A model generated the notes under the pieces. That model was not told the origin of the DNA, ran no database searches, and saw only the letters and a list, made by a program, of their open reading frames with translations. Position numbers and translations under genes: made by a program. Below, piece by piece: positions 1-7,886 of a DNA stretch of 31,073 bases. The DNA comes from CAZMCT01 sp964564785 (GTDB lineage Bacteria; Planctomycetota; Phycisphaerae; UBA1845; Fen-1342), in the NCBI GenBank assembly GCA_964564785.1, contig CAZMCT010000032.1, positions 1 to 31,073 on the forward strand, read 5' to 3'. Positions within the stretch are counted from its first letter, which is position 1, and each line of letters starts with the position of its first letter.

Positions 1-285
1 GCGCGCGTGGACGGCTGCCAGGCGGCCACCGTCGCGGCGGAGAACGGGCTCGGGTCGGGGGGGGACGGGCTCGCGCCGCACAGGCGGGGCCGGCCCACGG
101 CGCACCGGGGGTCGCTCCTGGCGGGACGTCGGCGGTGGCACGGGCGGTGGGCGGCGCGACTGCTCCTGACGCTTCTTCTGGATGATGCCGCCGATCAGGC
201 TGAACAGGATGATGAAGCCATAGACGACGAGCTGGAGCAGGTCGTCGCCCTCGGCAAGCAGCGGTATGACACGATCTCCAATCAT
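1..285 (-). CDS. Small single-pass membrane protein, Pro/Arg-rich tail (3' end off the window)
   Basis: The reading frame begins at the ATG at 285 and is still open at position 1, giving at least 95 residues. The first ~18 residues are polar or acidic. A hydrophobic stretch around residues 19-36 (QLVVYGFIILFSLIGG) looks like one membrane helix. A QKKRQEQSRR basic cluster follows, then a long Pro/Arg-rich segment that is probably disordered and, by the positive-inside rule, cytoplasmic. It is the third gene after the NfeD protease and floA on the same strand, with 153 bp between it and floA, so it may belong to that membrane operon. No family is recognised and no strong ribosome binding site is visible. 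Its coding status rests on the sensible helix-plus-basic-flank composition and the context. Confidence 0.6.
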   Translation of the reverse strand, partial: MIGDRVIPLLAEGDDLLQLVVYGFIILFSLIGGIIQKKRQEQSRRPPPVPPPTSRQERPPVRRGPAPPVRREPVPPRPEPVLRRDGGRLAAVHAR

Positions 286-438
286 CCGTTCACCATCTCA
301 GACCGCGCGCCGGAGTCCTTCGCGGGCGTTTCGGGGCTTCGGCGGTCGGTGGCGCTCCGCGTTCTGACGCCACGGCCCTGCGGTCGCCACGGCGACCTCC
401 GGACCGTGCCACCCGGCGCGGGAGGCGGATGGCCGGCG

Positions 439-1488
439 CTACGGCGTTCCCTTCGCGGGGCCGTGGCCGGTGTCGCGCTCGGGCGGTCCGGCGATCCGCT
501 CGCGCATCGTCGTGTCGGCCTGCACATTCCGCAGGCGGTAATAGTCCATGATGCCGAGGTTGCCGCTGCGGAACGCCTCGGCGATCGCCTTGGGGATCTC
601 CGCCTCGGCTGCGACGACCAGGGCCCGGTTGGCCTCGACCGTGGCGCTGTTCTCCTGCTCCTGGGCGATCGCCATGGCCCGCCGCTTCTCGGCCTCGGCC
701 TGGAAACGCTTCTTGTCGGCCTCGGCCTGATCCGCCTGGAGGCGAGCCCCGATGTTGTCGCCCACGTCCACGTCGGCGATGTCGATCGAGAGAATCTCGA
801 ACGCGGTGCCCGCGTCGAGCCCCTTGTGCAGCACGGCCTTGCTGATGCGGTCGGGATTCTCCAGCACCTCCTTGTGCGAAGCGGCCGAGCCGATGGCCGA
901 GACGATACCCTCACCCACACGGGCGATGATCGTCTCCTCCGTCGCCCCGCCCACGAGCCGGCTGATGTTCGTCCGCACCGTCACGCGGGCCTTCACCTTG
1001 AGCTGAATGCCGTCCTTGGCCACCGCGTCGATCGTCGTCCGCCCCGCCGCGGGGTTCGGACAGTCGATCACCTTCGGGTTCACGCTGGTGTGGACCGCGT
1101 CGACGATGTCGCGCCCGGCCAGGTCGATCGCGCAGGCCGTCCGATAGTCCAGCGGAATGCGGGCCCGCTGGGCCGAGATCAGGGCCTGCACCACGTTCGG
1201 CACTCGTCCGCGAGCAAGGTAGTGGTTCTCGAGGTCGGCGGTGCCGATGTCGGTCAGCCCGGCTTTCCAGGCCTGAATCTTGGTGTAGACGATGATGCTC
1301 GAGTTGACCTTGCGCAGCCACATCCCGATCAGCTCGCGCATCTTGACGTCCGCCCCGGCCGACCAGGCCGTGATCCACAGCCGCCCGAAGTTGAGCATGA
1401 TCACGACCAGGGCCAGCAGCAGAACGATCGCGACCAGGCCGATCGCAACCCAGATCAAGCTCCCGATTGGCATGCTCCCGATTGGCAT
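439..1488 (-). CDS. floA: Flotillin-like protein FloA
   Basis: 349 residues, close to the usual FloA (YqfA) length of about 330. An N-terminal hydrophobic hairpin (about residues 11-32) is followed by an SPFH/flotillin core (VRTNISRLVGGATEETIIARVGEG) and a helical region rich in Ala, Glu and Gln (EAEKRRAMAIAQEQEN) typical of flotillin oligomerisation. FloA scaffolds ordered membrane microdomains and is classically encoded beside an NfeD-type membrane protease, as here, where the NfeD gene ends 27 bp upstream. The ATG at 1488 is preferred because GCGAGGA lies about 8 bases upstream. A second in-frame ATG at 1473 arises from a 15-bp duplication. The C-terminal tail (PPERDTGHGPAKGTP) is polar and probably unstructured. 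Identification is secure from sequence similarity I recognise plus the NfeD neighbour. Confidence 0.93.
   Translation of the reverse strand: MPIGSMPIGSLIWVAIGLVAIVLLLALVVIMLNFGRLWITAWSAGADVKMRELIGMWLRKVNSSIIVYTKIQAWKAGLTDIGTADLENHYLARGRVPNVVQALISAQRARIPLDYRTACAIDLAGRDIVDAVHTSVNPKVIDCPNPAAGRTTIDAVAKDGIQLKVKARVTVRTNISRLVGGATEETIIARVGEGIVSAIGSAASHKEVLENPDRISKAVLHKGLDAGTAFEILSIDIADVDVGDNIGARLQADQAEADKKRFQAEAEKRRAMAIAQEQENSATVEANRALVVAAEAEIPKAIAEAFRSGNLGIMDYYRLRNVQADTTMRERIAGPPERDTGHGPAKGTP
1459..1488 (-). repeat. 15-bp tandem duplication at the floA start
   Basis: Two perfect adjacent copies of a 15-bp unit (1459-1473 and 1474-1488) duplicate the first five codons, so the protein begins MPIGSMPIGS. 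Each copy carries its own ATG in the same frame. Only the upstream ATG has a convincing ribosome binding site (GCGAGGA). This is either a recent slippage event or a natural double start. Confidence 0.9.
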
Positions 1489-1515
1489 GGCAGTTCCTCG
1501 CCCTGTGTCCCGTAC

Positions 1516-3111
1516 CTACGCTTCGTCCGGCAGCGGCCGCACGACCACGTTCATTCCTTCGCGGCGGATCACCTGCACGCGCCGCCCGGCCGGAACGTAC
1601 TCGCCCTGACTGGCGACGTCCACCACCTCCTGGCCGAACCGGGCCTGGCCGCCCGGTCGCAAGTCGCCGGTCACGATACCCACGTCGCCGACCTGAGCCA
1701 CCCGTGCGGCCGGATCGGGCACGACCAGCACCGCGGCCTCCGGATTGGCCGAGACGACGCCGCCGGCCAGCCGCGTCTTGGGCAGGTACTGCGCCAGGAG
1801 CACGATTCCGGCGATCGAGACGATGATGCTGCTCGCCATCACCTTGAGGCCGGTGACCAGCGCGGACCACGTGCCCTGGAGGCTCGGCAGCGCAAAGGGC
1901 GGTGCCCCGGGCTCGGTCGGGACGAAGCTGGCCAGCAGCCCGACGATCAGCAGTGCCGCGCCGAGCAGCCCGGCGAACCCGAACCCGGGGATCAGGAAGA
2001 TCTCCAGGGCCAGCAGCACCAACCCGAGGCCGACCAGCACGAACATCCAGACACTCGCCAATCCGGCCGCATACGGCGCGGCGAGGAAAATGGCGAGGGC
2101 GACCAACGCCGTCACGCCGGGCAGGATCAGGCCGGGGTGCTGGAACTCGGCCCAGGCGCCGACCAGGACCAGGATCAACAGGATGCCGCGGACAATCGGG
2201 CTGTTGAGCCAGGTCGCGAAATTCTCCCAGCCGCTGGGGACCAGCCGCACGGGCACCGTCGCGAGGCCGAGCCGCTCGGCCAGCTCGGGTGGGCCGCTGG
2301 CGAGCCCGCGGGCGAAGCCGTAGCCGATCGCGTCGTACTGGGACATCGTGAGCAGCGACTCGGCGCTGTCGACGGGCTGGTGTGTGTTCATCACGCGCGG
2401 CTGGCCGTCCACTTCGATCGTGTAGGTCTCGACCAGTCGCCATTCACGCTGGTCCGCCGCAGTGTCGTCGATCAGGCGGCGTTTCTCGTCGCCGGACACG
2501 AAGCGCCGCTGGCTCCCGTCGGTCCGCTCGAGCCACCAGACCTCGGCTCCCACGGTCACCATGGCTTCGGCCAGGAGCGGGCTGTAGCCGTTGCGCAGGG
2601 CGGAGTCGCGGAATTCGAGCAGTATGGGGCTCTCGGCCTTGGCCCGCTCGGTCGTGCCCAGCTCCTGAACGCCTTGCGGCGAGATCATGATCGGGGCGGC
2701 GTCGCCGATGGCCGACGAGGGGCTCATCCAGATTTCGTTGCACGCCAGGGCGATCATTGCGCCCGCACTGTAGGCCTGCGAGTGCACCCAGGCCACCGTG
2801 CGGATCTCCGGCGGCTGGCTCTTGATCACGCGGCAGATGTCGAGAGCACTGCTGACCAGCCCACCGGGCGTGTTCAGCTCGAAGATCAGCACGCGGTGGC
2901 CGTCGGTGCGGGCCGCGTCAATCCGGCGCTTCAGGCTGTCGCGCAGGATGTCGTCGATCGTCCCTTCGATTGGCAGCAGCGCGCCGCTGCTCGGCCGGGG
3001 TTGCGAGGGTTGCGCCGCCAGCGGCAGCGCGATCAGCAGCAGTGCGGCCGGAGCAAGCAGGACGCCGACGGTGGCTCGGGCCCGACGGCGCGACGCTCGA
3101 AAACGGACCAT
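1516..3111 (-). CDS. NfeD family membrane-bound ClpP-class serine protease
   Basis: 531 residues from the ATG at 3111, chosen because GGGGGAG lies 8 bases upstream and a signal peptide follows at once (about residues 1-33, ending PLAAQ). The open frame extends further upstream, but that part is basic, low-complexity and unlikely to be translated. Residues ~45-270 are a ClpP/SppA-like periplasmic protease domain: NTPGGL oxyanion segment at about 80-85, nucleophile Ser115 in AYSAGAM, and Lys158 spaced about as in archaeal NfeD proteases with a Ser/Lys dyad. Four or five membrane helices (~300-430) follow. The C-terminus (~460-531) fits the small NfeD beta-barrel (VGDVGIVTGDLRPGGQARF). The family cleaves membrane proteins and works with flotillin or stomatin partners, and floA lies directly downstream. 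The Lys assignment is by spacing only. Confidence 0.92.
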   Translation of the reverse strand: MVRFRASRRRARATVGVLLAPAALLLIALPLAAQPSQPRPSSGALLPIEGTIDDILRDSLKRRIDAARTDGHRVLIFELNTPGGLVSSALDICRVIKSQPPEIRTVAWVHSQAYSAGAMIALACNEIWMSPSSAIGDAAPIMISPQGVQELGTTERAKAESPILLEFRDSALRNGYSPLLAEAMVTVGAEVWWLERTDGSQRRFVSGDEKRRLIDDTAADQREWRLVETYTIEVDGQPRVMNTHQPVDSAESLLTMSQYDAIGYGFARGLASGPPELAERLGLATVPVRLVPSGWENFATWLNSPIVRGILLILVLVGAWAEFQHPGLILPGVTALVALAIFLAAPYAAGLASVWMFVLVGLGLVLLALEIFLIPGFGFAGLLGAALLIVGLLASFVPTEPGAPPFALPSLQGTWSALVTGLKVMASSIIVSIAGIVLLAQYLPKTRLAGGVVSANPEAAVLVVPDPAARVAQVGDVGIVTGDLRPGGQARFGQEVVDVASQGEYVPAGRRVQVIRREGMNVVVRPLPDEA

Positions 3112-3464
3112 GTTGATGCTCCCCCGTGCCGGCCAGTGCCGGCGACTGGCCGCGGCCGGCCCGGGCAACGGGTACTGTATGAAATGATAGCCGTGCGGCC
3201 AAGGGCGACAGTGTCGGAGCGACGAATAAGGAGATTTCCGGTTCAGGCGCGAAACGCCGCGGGCTGGTCGCGGCCGGGGGCGGCGTGGGCTGCATCCGGC
3301 GGAATCCGCCCGGGGGCGCCGTTTCATTCCGCGCGTCGTACCGGCGGCCGGCCCTGCGGGAGGGGGCACCGGTGGGCGAGTCGTGACCGGCACGTTCGTC
3401 GAGGTCCGACGTCCGGGCTTGGCAGCCGGGCTTGCGCGCGGGTAAAAGAACGCCGAGGTGCCGG
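3112..3464. other. Divergent intergenic region, NfeD operon / lipoprotein-murD operon
   Basis: About 350 bp between divergent starts. Open frames crossing it are basic, Arg/Pro/Ala-rich and look like GC-driven artefacts. It holds the candidate minus promoter (3174-3202) and the ribosome binding sites of both flanking genes. No RNA gene or convincing hairpin was seen. Confidence 0.5.
3174..3202 (-). promoter_or_regulatory. Candidate sigma70-like promoter for the NfeD-floA operon
   Basis: On the minus strand TTGGCC (3202-3197) and TACAGT (3179-3174) are separated by exactly 17 bases. Each hexamer matches four of six consensus positions. It lies about 65 bp upstream of the NfeD start codon in the only AT-richer part of this gap. 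Planctomycete promoter rules are poorly known, so this is tentative. Confidence 0.3.
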
Positions 3465-3914
3465 ATGAGGCTCTACAAGTTCCGACATGGTGTGGCGTGG
3501 CCTCAGGCGAGTGCGGTCGTTCTGCTTTTGGCGGGCTGTGCGTCGCATCCGCGCGGCCCCTGCGGTCCGCGCTGCGCCGAGATCGATTCCGCGATGCACA
3601 TCCTCGAATACCCGACGCAGCGGCTCACGATCCTGCGGCGCATCGCCGGCTACCGCGACCTCAGCCAGCACGAGCAGACGTATCTGGTCAACGCGGTCTT
3701 CGTCGGCGGGTTCAGCGAGGACGTGGCCGACGCGCTCGTCACGCTGATCGAGAACCCGGTCGCGACGGCCGAAACACGGGCGCAGATCCGCAAGAAACTC
3801 AAGGGCTCGCGCCTGCTCGGACGTTTCGAACGGCGCGTGATCGAAGCCCTCACCCAGGCCGACCGGGCCGCGACTCGGCCGGCGACGCCGCCGACCACGC
3901 GAGCAGCGCCATGA
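3465..3914 (+). CDS. Small putative lipoprotein
   Basis: 149 residues from the ATG at 3465, supported by GAGG six bases upstream. An earlier TTG at 3432 in the same frame would place extra basic residues before the signal and is less likely. The N-terminus is a lipoprotein signal: basic start, hydrophobic ASAVVLLL, then a lipobox LAGC with Cys25. The mature part (~26-130) looks largely helical (YPTQRLTILRRIAGYRDLS, then LVNAVFVGG) and ends in an Ala/Thr/Pro-rich tail. I do not recognise the family. The stop overlaps the murD start (ATGA), so the two are translationally coupled, which hints at a role linked to envelope building. That link is inference from position. Confidence 0.75.
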   Translation: MRLYKFRHGVAWPQASAVVLLLAGCASHPRGPCGPRCAEIDSAMHILEYPTQRLTILRRIAGYRDLSQHEQTYLVNAVFVGGFSEDVADALVTLIENPVATAETRAQIRKKLKGSRLLGRFERRVIEALTQADRAATRPATPPTTRAAP

Positions 3915-5308
3915 GCGACGGCTGGCGCGACCGGCGCGTGACGGTCATGGGCCTCGGCGGGTTCGGCGGCGGCGTGGGTGTGACCCGCTGGCTGGTGCGG
4001 GCGGGCGCTCGCGTGACGGTGACGGACAAGGCCCCGGCGGAGAGGCTCGAGCCTGCGCTGGCTGAGTTGGCCGGCCTGCCGATCACGCTGCACCTGGGCG
4101 GACACGACGACGCCGACTTCCGCGCCACCGACCTGGTGGTCGTGAACCCCGCCGTCCCGCCCACGTCCGAATACCTGGCGCTGGCAACGCAGGCCGGCGT
4201 GCCGATCACGACCGAGATCAACCTGTTCGTCGAGCGTTGCCCGGCGGGCTGCGTTGGGATCACGGGTTCGGTCGGGAAGAGCACGGTCACCGCCATGATC
4301 GGGCACGTGCTGACGTACGCGGCCCAGCGCGGCGCGGCGGCGCTGCGCGGCGGGCGGGTGTGGGTCGGCGGGAACATCGGCGCGTCGCTGCTGGACGCGC
4401 TGCCGGGGATGCGGGCCGAGGACCTGGTCGTGCTCGAACTCTCGAGCTTCCAGCTCGAGCGCACGCCGCTGGTGCGCTGGAGCCCGCACGTCGCGGTCAT
4501 CACGAACATCACCCCGAACCACCTCGACTGGCACGGCAGCTTCGCCGCCTACGCCGCGGCCAAGCTCAACCTGGTGCGCTTCCAGCGGCCGGAGCGCGAC
4601 GTGATCGTCATCCAGGATACGCCCGAGCTGCGGCGTCTCTTCGACCAGCTCTTCGGCGACGTGTCCGGCGTGTGGCGGTACGGCCTCGCGGGCGACACGC
4701 CGGTCGCCGTACAGCAGTCCACCGCCGCGGTCGACTGTGACGACCGGCGTTGCCGCTGGCCCGCGCTGCGGCTCCAGGTTCCGGGCCGCCACAACCGTGA
4801 GAACGCGGCGGCCGCGCTGACCGTGGCCGAGGTGTTGGGCGTGCCGGCCGAGACGGCCCTGGCGGCGCTGGAATCGTTCGAGGCGCTGCCGCATCGGCTG
4901 CAACGTGTGGCGGAGGTTGCGGGCGTAACGTACTACGACGATTCGAAGGCGACGACGCCCGAAGCGGCGCTCACCGCGCTGCGGGCGATCGAGCAGCCGC
5001 TGCTGGTGATCCTGGGCGGGTACGACAAGGGCAGCGATCTGCGGCCGGTTGCGGAGGAAGTGGCCCGGCGGGCGCGGTTCGCGGCATGCATCGGGACGAC
5101 GGGCGGGGCGCTCGCGGAGCAGATCCGCGCGGCCGGCGGCGCTGCGGAGTACGCGGGCGACCTGGCGGGCGCGGTGGCGGCGTGCCGGGCGCGGGCGCAG
5201 GCGGGGGATGCGGTGCTGTTGTCGCCGGCGTGCGCCTCGTGGGACCAGTTCGCGGACTACCGAGCCCGCGGGCGGAGGTTCGCCGAGTTGGCGCGGTCGA
5301 ATCCGTGA
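3911..5308 (+). CDS. murD: UDP-N-acetylmuramoyl-L-alanine--D-glutamate ligase
   Basis: 465 residues, normal for MurD, a cytoplasmic enzyme that adds D-Glu to UDP-MurNAc-L-Ala using ATP in peptidoglycan synthesis. The N-terminal Rossmann-like domain starts with VTVMGLGGFGGGVGV. The Mur-ligase P-loop is GITGSVGKST (residues ~116-125). Downstream are LELSSFQLE, NITPNHLDWHG, the carbamate-Lys region (AAYAAAKLNLVRF), RHNRENAAAA, DDSKATTPEAAL, LGGYDKGSDL and the C-terminal SPACASWDQFADYRARGRRF block, all hallmarks of MurD. The P-loop has Val where Asn, Thr or Ser is usual (G-S-N-G-K-S-T in E. coli). The start overlaps the lipoprotein stop (ATGA) and the stop overlaps mutY (GTGA). No other mur or division gene is in the window, so murD is outside a classical dcw cluster as far as can be seen. 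Confidence 0.96.
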   Translation: MSDGWRDRRVTVMGLGGFGGGVGVTRWLVRAGARVTVTDKAPAERLEPALAELAGLPITLHLGGHDDADFRATDLVVVNPAVPPTSEYLALATQAGVPITTEINLFVERCPAGCVGITGSVGKSTVTAMIGHVLTYAAQRGAAALRGGRVWVGGNIGASLLDALPGMRAEDLVVLELSSFQLERTPLVRWSPHVAVITNITPNHLDWHGSFAAYAAAKLNLVRFQRPERDVIVIQDTPELRRLFDQLFGDVSGVWRYGLAGDTPVAVQQSTAAVDCDDRRCRWPALRLQVPGRHNRENAAAALTVAEVLGVPAETALAALESFEALPHRLQRVAEVAGVTYYDDSKATTPEAALTALRAIEQPLLVILGGYDKGSDLRPVAEEVARRARFAACIGTTGGALAEQIRAAGGAAEYAGDLAGAVAACRARAQAGDAVLLSPACASWDQFADYRARGRRFAELARSNP

Positions 5309-6402
5309 CAACGGCCCGCGCCGCGGACGGGCTGTCGGAGCTGCGGGCAGCGCTGCGCGCGTGGTATCGGGCGCACGCCCGCGACCTGCCCTGGCGCCGA
5401 ACGCGCGACCCGTACCGCGTCTGGGTGTCCGAAATCCTGCTCCAGCAGACGCGGGTGGAGACCGCGCTCGCGTACTACGAGCGATTCGTCGCCGCGCTGC
5501 CGGACGTCGCCGCCCTCGCGGCCGCCTCGGAAGAGCGGGTATTGAAGCTCTGGGAAGGGGCCGGGTACTACGCGCGGGCCCGCAACCTGCACCGCGCAGC
5601 GCGGCTCGTGGTCGCGCAGCGCGGCGGCGCGCTGCCGCGGAACGCGGCCGAGTGGGCCGAACTGCCGGGCGTCGGCCCGTACACCTCCGCCGCCATCGCG
5701 AGCATCGCCGGGGGCGAGCCGGTCGCGACCGTAGACGGCAACATCCGCCGGGTGCTGGCACGCCTGTTTCTCGTGCGGCGGCCGGTCGCCGAGCCCGCGA
5801 CGCAGGCCGAGCTCTGGCGGCTGGCGCGGCGGCTGCTCGATCGCGAGGCGCCGGGGGAATTCAACCAGGCGTTGATGGAGCTGGGAGCGCGGGTCTGCAC
5901 GCCGCGCCGGCCGCGCTGTACGGAATGCCCGGTGGCCCGCTGGTGCGCCGCGCAGGCGGCCGGATTGCAGGCCGCGGTGCCGGTTCGCCAGCGGCGGGTC
6001 GCAACCCCGCGGGTGCGCGCGCTGGCCGCGCTGGTGCGGCGGGGCGGGCGGGTGCTGCTCGTGCGGCGCACGCGACCGGGGTTGTTGCGCGGGTTCTGGA
6101 CGCTGCCGGCCGAGGAATGCCGGCCGCGGGAGCGGGCGACGGACGTGTTGCAGCGGGCGGTACGCGGCGTGCTCGGTGGTCGGGCACGGCTGGTCGAGAC
6201 GCGGCTGCTGGGAGCCGTGACGCACGTGTTCACGCATCGGATGTTGAGCGTCAAAGTGTACGAGTGCCGGGTCGGTTCCGTGATGATTGCGGCTCGCAGC
6301 GCGGCCGGCGTGCGGTGGGTGAGCCCGGGGCAAGTGGGCGCGCTACCGCTTTCCCGCCTGGATCGTAAGTTGCTGGCTGTGGCGGGCGACGGCTCGGCGT
6401 AG
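5305..6402 (+). CDS. mutY: A/G-specific adenine glycosylase MutY
   Basis: 365 residues from the GTG at 5305, which overlaps the murD stop (GTGA). The open frame reaches further upstream, but that part lies inside murD and is low-complexity. MutY removes adenine mispaired with 8-oxoguanine. The catalytic Glu is in VSEILLQQT (Glu43). The helix-hairpin-helix is LPGVGPYTSAAIASIAGG. The catalytic Asp is in ATVDGNIRRVLAR (Asp144). The [4Fe-4S] cluster motif C-X6-C-X2-C-X5-C is complete (Cys198, 205, 208, 214), with the same spacing as the E. coli enzyme. The C-terminal part (~235-365) is the MutT-like 8-oxoG recognition domain (RVLLVRRTRPGLLRGFWTLP). It is probably the last gene of the lipoprotein-murD-mutY unit, since the next gene is convergent three bases away. 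Confidence 0.96.
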   Translation: MTTARAADGLSELRAALRAWYRAHARDLPWRRTRDPYRVWVSEILLQQTRVETALAYYERFVAALPDVAALAAASEERVLKLWEGAGYYARARNLHRAARLVVAQRGGALPRNAAEWAELPGVGPYTSAAIASIAGGEPVATVDGNIRRVLARLFLVRRPVAEPATQAELWRLARRLLDREAPGEFNQALMELGARVCTPRRPRCTECPVARWCAAQAAGLQAAVPVRQRRVATPRVRALAALVRRGGRVLLVRRTRPGLLRGFWTLPAEECRPRERATDVLQRAVRGVLGGRARLVETRLLGAVTHVFTHRMLSVKVYECRVGSVMIAARSAAGVRWVSPGQVGALPLSRLDRKLLAVAGDGSA

Positions 6403-6404
6403 CC

Positions 6405-7769
6405 TTACCGGCCGGCGCCGGCGGTCTGGGTCGCTTCGCCGTCCTCGGACCCGGCGGCCGGAAGCTTCGCGAGCCGCTCCTTGGCTTTCGGCGCCGCCCG
6501 CGCGGCGGGGTGGGACTGGATGATCCGGTCGTAGTACTCGCGGGCCTTGTCGTACATCTCCAGCCGGGCGAAGCGGTCGGCCAGGTCCAGCCAGCGATCG
6601 GCCTCCTCGTCCCCCCGCAGCCGGGCGATCTCGGCTTGGGCGGCCGTGTCCGACGCGATCCGGTCGATCGCCGCCTCCGCGACCTTGCTGGCCTCGGTGT
6701 CCGGGAAGTCCTCCGTCACCTCTCGGTACTGCTTGAGGGCCTCGAGGAAACGCTTGCTGGCCTCGTGGTCGGCCGCGACGTCCACCCGCAGCAGCCCCTT
6801 GGCGTTCTCGACCGCCTTTCGCAGTTTGGCCTTGCTCTGCGCATCGGCGCCGAGCCGGCCGATCTCGTTGTCCGCATCCCGGCCGATCTCCTCGCCGGCG
6901 AATCGCACGCTGAGCTCGGCCAGGCGGGGGAACAGCGGCTCGAGTTCCTGGAGCGTCTTGCCGCGCTTGGCCAGGTCGCGGACCTCATCGAGCTTCTTCT
7001 TCGCGGCGTCGGTTGCCGCTTTCATCAGCTCGAGCGACTTCTTGCCGACCTCGCTGTCCTTGGGAGCGAGCTTGCTGACGTTGCGCGCCAGCGTGAAGGC
7101 CCGGCCGAATTCCTGCTTGTCGAACTCGGACTTGGCCTTTTCGTAGCGGGCCTTCAGCGCCTCCGGATCGGCGCCCGGCGGCGGCGTCTTGGCGACCTGG
7201 GCCTGTATCCTTTCCTCCAGCCCCTCGCCGGGGTGAAAGCGGTCGACCAGCCGGCTGGCGGTGTCGAGCAGGTAGACGCGCGGGAAATTGCCCACCTGGT
7301 AGCGCTCGTCCGTTTTCGCTTCGCAGCCGATCGGGAACTTGAGGTCCTTGCCCTTGACCAGCGTCTCGATGCGGTCCTTCTTCTGCGGTGTGAGGCCGAC
7401 GACCGCGATTCCTTTCTGGCCCTGCGACTTATGGATCTCGTTCAGCTTGGTGAGCGCCTCGACCGACTGCGAATCGTCGGTGCTGAAGAACAGGATCACG
7501 ACGATGTGGTCTCGGTAGCGGGCCAGCGAGGGGCTGCTGTCGCTGTTGAGCCAGTTGGCCGCCTCCAAATCGGGGAGCCGCTCGCCCAGCGCGGCCCGCG
7601 CGGGCGCTTCGTACGGCGTGACCTCGGCCGGCTGGGCCTCTTCTTTCCCTTTCTCAGGTTCTTTCTGACCGCCGCCCGGCTCTCCGCGGCCGCGGCCCTG
7701 GGCCCAGGCCGGGTCGCTCGCCAGAATCGTCACGATAGCCGCCAGGATGTACCACGGTGCGCGTCGCAT
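6405..7769 (-). CDS. Secreted thioredoxin-fold (TlpA/AhpC-like) protein with TPR-like C-terminus, no CxxC
   Basis: 454 residues from the ATG at 7769 (GGGAG six bases upstream), beginning with a signal peptide that ends near AWAQ (~33). A charged Gly/Glu/Lys/Pro linker (~34-55) leads to a thioredoxin-like domain (~60-195): LPDLEAANWLNSD, IVVILFFSTDDSQSVEALTKL, GIAVVGLTPQKK, NFPRVYLLDTASRLVDRF. Where active TlpA or thioredoxin proteins carry CxxC, this one has S-T-D-D (~96-99), so disulfide redox chemistry is unlikely. Residues ~215-454 are helical and repeat-like with TPR character (YDKAREYYDRIIQSHPAA). The likely role is a periplasmic binding or scaffold protein. It is divergent from the selenoprotein gene. 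The frame extends upstream of 7769, but that segment overlaps the selenoprotein gene and is not credible. Confidence 0.85.
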   Translation of the reverse strand: MRRAPWYILAAIVTILASDPAWAQGRGRGEPGGGQKEPEKGKEEAQPAEVTPYEAPARAALGERLPDLEAANWLNSDSSPSLARYRDHIVVILFFSTDDSQSVEALTKLNEIHKSQGQKGIAVVGLTPQKKDRIETLVKGKDLKFPIGCEAKTDERYQVGNFPRVYLLDTASRLVDRFHPGEGLEERIQAQVAKTPPPGADPEALKARYEKAKSEFDKQEFGRAFTLARNVSKLAPKDSEVGKKSLELMKAATDAAKKKLDEVRDLAKRGKTLQELEPLFPRLAELSVRFAGEEIGRDADNEIGRLGADAQSKAKLRKAVENAKGLLRVDVAADHEASKRFLEALKQYREVTEDFPDTEASKVAEAAIDRIASDTAAQAEIARLRGDEEADRWLDLADRFARLEMYDKAREYYDRIIQSHPAARAAPKAKERLAKLPAAGSEDGEATQTAGAGR

Positions 7770-7803
7770 GGCCGCACTCCCATAGAGTCGTCCGCGGCCG
7801 CGC

Positions 7804-7832
7804 AGCTTACTGCGCCGGCCGGCGGGTGCCAA
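7804..7832 (-). promoter_or_regulatory. Candidate promoter for the thioredoxin-fold gene
   Basis: Minus strand TTGGCA (7832-7827) and TAAGCT (7809-7804) are separated by 17 bases. The -35 matches five of six consensus positions and the -10 three of six. It lies 34 bp from the start codon, back to back with the plus-strand promoter at 7836-7864. Confidence 0.33.
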
Positions 7833-7835
7833 CGG

Positions 7836-7864
7836 TTGCCGCGCGTCGCGGTGGGTCCTATCAT
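7836..7864 (+). promoter_or_regulatory. Candidate promoter for the selenoprotein gene
   Basis: TTGCCG (7836-7841) and TATCAT (7859-7864) are separated by 17 bases. The -10 matches five of six consensus positions. A start site near 7871 would leave a very short leader just holding the ribosome binding site GAGGAG at 7875-7880. Position and spacing are good; the -35 is imperfect. Confidence 0.4.
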
Positions 7865-7886
7865 CGCGCACCCCGAGGAGCACAGC

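Noticed and set aside
3419..3448. TTGGCA-N18-TAAAAG as a promoter for the lipoprotein-murD operon
   Set aside because: The predicted start would fall on the ribosome binding site itself (GAGG at 3455-3458), leaving almost no leader. Not kept as a feature.
7..3468. 1153-codon plus-strand open frame across the NfeD-floA region
   Set aside because: It runs antisense through two well-recognised genes, has an Arg/Asp/His/Gln-rich composition without domains, and is the usual antisense shadow in very GC-rich DNA.
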